The position numbers were made by a program, and so were the translations under genes. Below the pieces are notes generated by a model. It had not been told where the DNA came from, did no database searches, and was given only the letters and a program-made list of their open reading frames with translations. This document shows, piece by piece, positions 60,889 through 64,000 of a stretch of 64,000 bases of DNA. Numbering within the stretch: the first letter of the stretch is position 1; the number at the start of each line of letters is the position of its first letter. Origin of the DNA: Agromyces mangrovi (GTDB taxonomy: Bacteria; Actinomycetota; Actinomycetes; Actinomycetales; Microbacteriaceae). The DNA is taken from the NCBI RefSeq assembly GCF_030296695.1, contig NZ_AP027737.1:496001-560000 (forward strand), written 5' to 3'.

Positions 60889-61755
60889 ATGACGCTCACC
60901 CTCGACGCTCCCCTCGTCAGCACCCAGTGGCTCGCCGACCGGCTCGGCGCCGACGACCTCGTCGTGGTCGACGCGACCGTCGTGTTCGCCTCGACCCCGC
61001 AGGGCTCGCGGCCGATCAGCGGGCTCGACGCGTACCTGGTCGACGGGCACGTGCCGGGTGCGGTGCACGGCGACCTGCTCGAGGCGTTCTCCGACCCCGC
61101 CGGCCGCTTCGGCTTCCCGCGCCCCGACCTGGGCGCCGTCGCACGCGCGGCGCAGGAGCTCGGCATCCACAACGGCTCGACCGTGGTCGTCTACGACGCG
61201 GCGCTCGGCCAGTGGGCGGCGCGCCTCTGGTGGGTGCTGCGGGCGGCCGGCCTCGAGCGCGTCGCAGTGCTCGACGGTGGGTTGACCGCCTGGCGCGCCG
61301 AGGAGCGGCCGCTGGCCACGGGCCACGAGGGCGCTCCGACCACCGAGCCGCTGACCCTCGCGGAGCGTCCCGATGCGTGGGCCGACCGCGACGAGGTCGC
61401 CGCCGTGGTCGCCGGCACGCGCGACGCCGCGCTCGTGTGTGCGCTGTCGCCGCACCAGTTCAGCGGCGCCGACGGGTCGGGCGGCCACATCCCGACCAGC
61501 GCCAACCTGCCGTTCGGCAGCGTGGTCGACCGCGAGACCCGCCGCTTCGCCGGCAGCGACGCGCTCGCGCAACGCGCCGACGAGCCGGGCCGGGTGATCG
61601 TGTACTGCCACGCGGGCGTCGCCGCCGCCGGGCTCGCGCTCGCACTCGTCGCGAACGGGGCCGACGACGTCGCCGTCTACGACGGCTCGCTCAACGAGTG
61701 GGCGTCCGACCCCGAGGCGCCGCTCGCGACGCTCGCTCCGTCACCCGTCGCCTGA
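60889..61755 (+). CDS. Two-domain sulfurtransferase (rhodanese/thiosulfate type)
   Basis: This 288-residue protein has tandem rhodanese domains; the N-terminal one lacks the active cysteine, the C-terminal one has it in RVIVYCHAGVAAAGLALAL (about residue 240). CHAGVAA differs from the CRxGxxx loop of thiosulfate and mercaptopyruvate transferases, so the sulfur donor is uncertain. It may be cotranscribed with the liv operon or have its own promoter. Confidence 0.9.
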   Translation: MTLTLDAPLVSTQWLADRLGADDLVVVDATVVFASTPQGSRPISGLDAYLVDGHVPGAVHGDLLEAFSDPAGRFGFPRPDLGAVARAAQELGIHNGSTVVVYDAALGQWAARLWWVLRAAGLERVAVLDGGLTAWRAEERPLATGHEGAPTTEPLTLAERPDAWADRDEVAAVVAGTRDAALVCALSPHQFSGADGSGGHIPTSANLPFGSVVDRETRRFAGSDALAQRADEPGRVIVYCHAGVAAAGLALALVANGADDVAVYDGSLNEWASDPEAPLATLAPSPVA

Positions 61756-61776
61756 CCCGCGCCGAGGCGACCCGGC

Positions 61777-62283
61777 TCAGCAGCCGCAGGCGACGGGCTC
61801 GCCGAGCGGCCCGGGCGAGGCATCCGACACGCCCGTCAGCGGGTCGACTGCGCGCGACCCGGCGCCCGACTCGCCCGCGATCGGGTACCCCTCGCGCGCC
61901 CAGTACTCGAACCCGCCGAGCATCTCCTTCACCGGGTGGCCGAGCGCCGCGAACGCGAGCGCGCCCTTGGCGCCGCCGTTGCAGCCGGGGCTCCAGCAGT
62001 AGACGACGACGGGCGTGCCCGGCGCGATGAGCCCGTGCGCCTCGGCCGTGACACGCGCGTGCGGCAGGTGCAGCGCGCCCTCGACGTGCCCCTGCGCCCA
62101 GGCGGCGTCGCTGCGCACGTCGACCACGACGAAGCCCGGGTCCTCGGCGGCCATGGCGGTGGCCACGTCGGACGCGTCGGTCTCGAACGCGAGGCGCGCC
62201 CGGTGGTGGGCGACGGCCTCCTCGGGGGTGGCGGCTCCGGCGAAGAGGGCGGGGGTGACGGATGCGGGGGTCTCGGCGCTCAT
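61777..62283 (-). CDS. Single-domain rhodanese-like protein
   Basis: This 168-residue protein has one rhodanese domain with the cysteine loop VVVYCWSPGCNGGAKGALAFAALGHPVKEMLGGFEYW (about residue 95). The extra cysteine in CWSPGC could allow a disulfide or metal role. A C-terminal extension ends GEPVACGC. I chose the ATG giving MSAETPASVT; another ATG 72 bases upstream is possible. Convergent with the two-domain sulfurtransferase. Confidence 0.85.
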   Translation of the reverse strand: MSAETPASVTPALFAGAATPEEAVAHHRARLAFETDASDVATAMAAEDPGFVVVDVRSDAAWAQGHVEGALHLPHARVTAEAHGLIAPGTPVVVYCWSPGCNGGAKGALAFAALGHPVKEMLGGFEYWAREGYPIAGESGAGSRAVDPLTGVSDASPGPLGEPVACGC

Positions 62284-62375
62284 CCCCGCATCCTGCACGA
62301 TCGTGACGGCCCGCGTCGCGCGATCCCGCGTCGCCGACCGTCGATTTCCGGCCATGTCTCGGCCACACTGGGGGC

Positions 62376-62645
62376 ATGACGAGGCTGCGCATCACCGTGA
62401 CGGGCATGGTCCAGGGCGTCGGCTACCGCTGGTGGACGCGGGCCGAGGCGCAGCGCCTCGGCGTCTCGGGGTGGGTGAAGAACCGCCTCGACGGCCGGGT
62501 CGAGGCCGAGGCGGAGGGCGATGCGCAGGCCGTCGCCGCGCTCGTCGACTGGATGCGCGGCGGTCCGCCGTCGGCGACGGTCACCGCGGTCGAGACCGCC
62601 GAGGTGACGCCGACCGGCGAGACCGGCTTCCGCATCGCCGGCTGA
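62376..62645 (+). CDS. acyP: Acylphosphatase
   Basis: This 89-residue enzyme hydrolyses acyl phosphates. Catalytic Arg18 is in GMVQGVGYRWW and Asn36 in GVSGWVKNRLDGRVEAEAEG, with the closing GFRIAG. It is of normal length and monocistronic between the rhodanese and the M18 peptidase gene. Confidence 0.93.
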   Translation: MTRLRITVTGMVQGVGYRWWTRAEAQRLGVSGWVKNRLDGRVEAEAEGDAQAVAALVDWMRGGPPSATVTAVETAEVTPTGETGFRIAG

Positions 62646-62677
62646 GCGGCGGGCACCCGGGCACGAGCGCCGACGCG

Positions 62678-63958
62678 TCAGTCGTGCAGTGCGAAGAACG
62701 CGCCGACCGCCCGGCCGAGCCCGACCAAGTCGTCGACGTGCACCAGCTCGCGCGCCGAGTGCATCGACAGCAGCGGCACGCCCACGTCGACCGTGCGCAT
62801 GCCCAACCGCGTCGCGGTCAGCGGCCCGATCGTCGACCCGCACGGGATCGTGTTGTTCGACACGAACGGCTGCGTCGACACGTCCGCCGCCTCGCACGCG
62901 CGCGACCACATGGCGGCACCGACCGCGTCGCTCGCGTAGCGCTGGTTGGCGTTGAGCTTCAGCAGCACGCCGCCGCCCGGCACGGGGCGGTGCGTGGGGT
63001 CGTGGCGCTCGGGATAGTTCGGGTGCACGGCGTGGCCCGCGTCGGCCGAGAGGCACCACGACGCGGCGAGCGCGCGTCGCCGCGAGGCATCCGTCGCCCC
63101 CACGCCCTCGGCGATGCGCACGAGCACGTCCTCGAGGAACGGGCCCGACGCGCCGGAGCGCGAGTTCGACCCGAGCTCCTCGTGGTCGAACGCGGCGAGC
63201 ATGCTGATGTGCCCCGCGTCGGCGGGCGCGTCGATGAGGGCGCGCAGGCCCGCGTGCACCGAGGTGAGGTTGTCCATGCGCGGGCTGGCGAGGAAGGCCG
63301 CGCCGTCGCCGAACCGTGCCGGCGGCTGCGTGTCGACCGTGAGGATGTCGTGCCCCGCGATGTCGGCGACGTCGACGCCCGCCCGGGCCGCGAGGAGCTC
63401 GGCGATGTCGCCGGCTGCCGTCTCGACGCCCCACACCGGCTGCGTATTGCGCTGCTTGTCGAGGATCAGCCCGGTGTTGTTGACCCCGCGGTCGAGGTGG
63501 ATCGCGAGCTGCGGGATGCGCAGCATCGGTCCGGTGCGCACGAGCCGTACGCGACCGTCGCGCGTCGCGACTCGGCCGGCCAGCTCGAGCTCGCGGTCGA
63601 GCCACGAGTTCAGCAGCGGGCCGCCGTAGACCTCGACGGCCGCCTGCTTCCAGCCGTTGCCCCGCACGTCGGGGCTCGGCTTGAGCTTGAAGCCGGGCGA
63701 GTCGGTGTGGGCGCCGAGCACCCGCACGGGCAGGGCGCCGGATGCCTCGGGCTGCACCCACGCGATGACCGCACCGTCGCGCACGACGACGTACTTCCCG
63801 GGCCCGCCGGTCCAGTCCTCCGACTCCTCGAGCCAGGTGAAGCCCGCCTCGACGGCGCGCTCGGCGACCTCGACGGCGGCGTGGTAGGAGCTCGGGGACG
63901 CCTGGACGAACCGGGCGAAGTCGTCGACGATCGAGTCGGCTTCGTGCGTAGGGGGCAT
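62678..63958 (-). CDS. M18 family aminopeptidase
   Basis: This 426-residue dinuclear-metal peptidase has the M18 residues LGAHTDSPGFKLKP, SPRMDNLTSV, FDHEELGSNSRSGASGPFL, CLSADAGHAVHPNY and the C-terminal VPLLSMHSARELVHVDDL. It removes N-terminal acidic or neutral residues from peptides in the cytoplasm. The ATG at 63958 gives MPPTHEADSIVDDFARFVQASPSSYHAAVE; the open frame extends a few codons further without an ATG. Upstream there are only 42 bases to the window end. Confidence 0.93.
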   Translation of the reverse strand: MPPTHEADSIVDDFARFVQASPSSYHAAVEVAERAVEAGFTWLEESEDWTGGPGKYVVVRDGAVIAWVQPEASGALPVRVLGAHTDSPGFKLKPSPDVRGNGWKQAAVEVYGGPLLNSWLDRELELAGRVATRDGRVRLVRTGPMLRIPQLAIHLDRGVNNTGLILDKQRNTQPVWGVETAAGDIAELLAARAGVDVADIAGHDILTVDTQPPARFGDGAAFLASPRMDNLTSVHAGLRALIDAPADAGHISMLAAFDHEELGSNSRSGASGPFLEDVLVRIAEGVGATDASRRRALAASWCLSADAGHAVHPNYPERHDPTHRPVPGGGVLLKLNANQRYASDAVGAAMWSRACEAADVSTQPFVSNNTIPCGSTIGPLTATRLGMRTVDVGVPLLSMHSARELVHVDDLVGLGRAVGAFFALHD

Positions 63959-64000
63959 GCCCCCATCCAACCATCCCGCCCGGTCCCGCCCGTCCCTTCC

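Overview
The window is one contiguous piece of chromosome from a very GC-rich (about 70%) actinobacterium. Gene order and protein style point to Microbacteriaceae (Agromyces-like); this is inferred from the housekeeping clusters abcF-ispE-rsmA-tatD-metG-rsmI/PMT, glmU-prs and DUF501-ftsB-eno-mazG-mfd-pth-rplY, from many GTG starts, and from the constantly recurring word GGATGCC/GGCATCC. There is no rRNA, no CRISPR array and no recognisable integrase or transposase.

Layout. 1-4092: two divergent ABC exporters flanking a PadR regulator, one ATPase gene carrying a frameshift. 4193-6181: a small secreted protein, then a roughly 1.6 kb low-GC segment bounded by two 24-bp copies of a tRNA 3' end and carrying an AbiEi/AbiEii-like gene pair, next to an unusual tRNA with a UAA anticodon. 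6309-25992: core genes (ndh, a subtilisin-like protease, DUF501, ftsB, eno, hisS, mazG, nhaA, mfd, a DUF222-HNH protein, rnhA, pth, rplY, gnd, two DUF202 proteins). 26028-33715: small hypotheticals, an ArsR-type regulator with its exporter, an acyl-CoA synthetase, prs, glmU and tRNA-Gln. 33833-39885: a toxin-antitoxin pair, an amidohydrolase, two divergent MFS exporters and MarR. 39919-50220: abcF, then an inserted DUF559/Vsr-fold nuclease gene flanked by five 58-bp palindromic repeats, then the ispE-rsmA-tatD-metG-rsmI block. 50374-63958: protein O-mannosyltransferase, an isochorismatase-like hydrolase, O-acetylhomoserine sulfhydrylase, a CoA-binding protein, a Ca2+/Na+ exchanger, a complete liv-type branched-chain amino acid ABC operon, two rhodaneses, acylphosphatase and an M18 aminopeptidase.

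Most notable. (1) At 41816-43249 five imperfect palindromes, each exactly 58 bp, sit around a single DUF559-type nuclease gene: two units upstream in one orientation, three downstream in the other. This resembles the REP/RAYT arrangement but with a different enzyme, and I know of no description of it. (2) The tRNA-bounded AbiE-like island has no integrase and a promoter whose core is one palindrome. (3) I see no homopolymer longer than five bases in 64 kb, and both apparent frameshifts sit at C5 runs that a sixth C would repair, so these may be sequence errors rather than biology.
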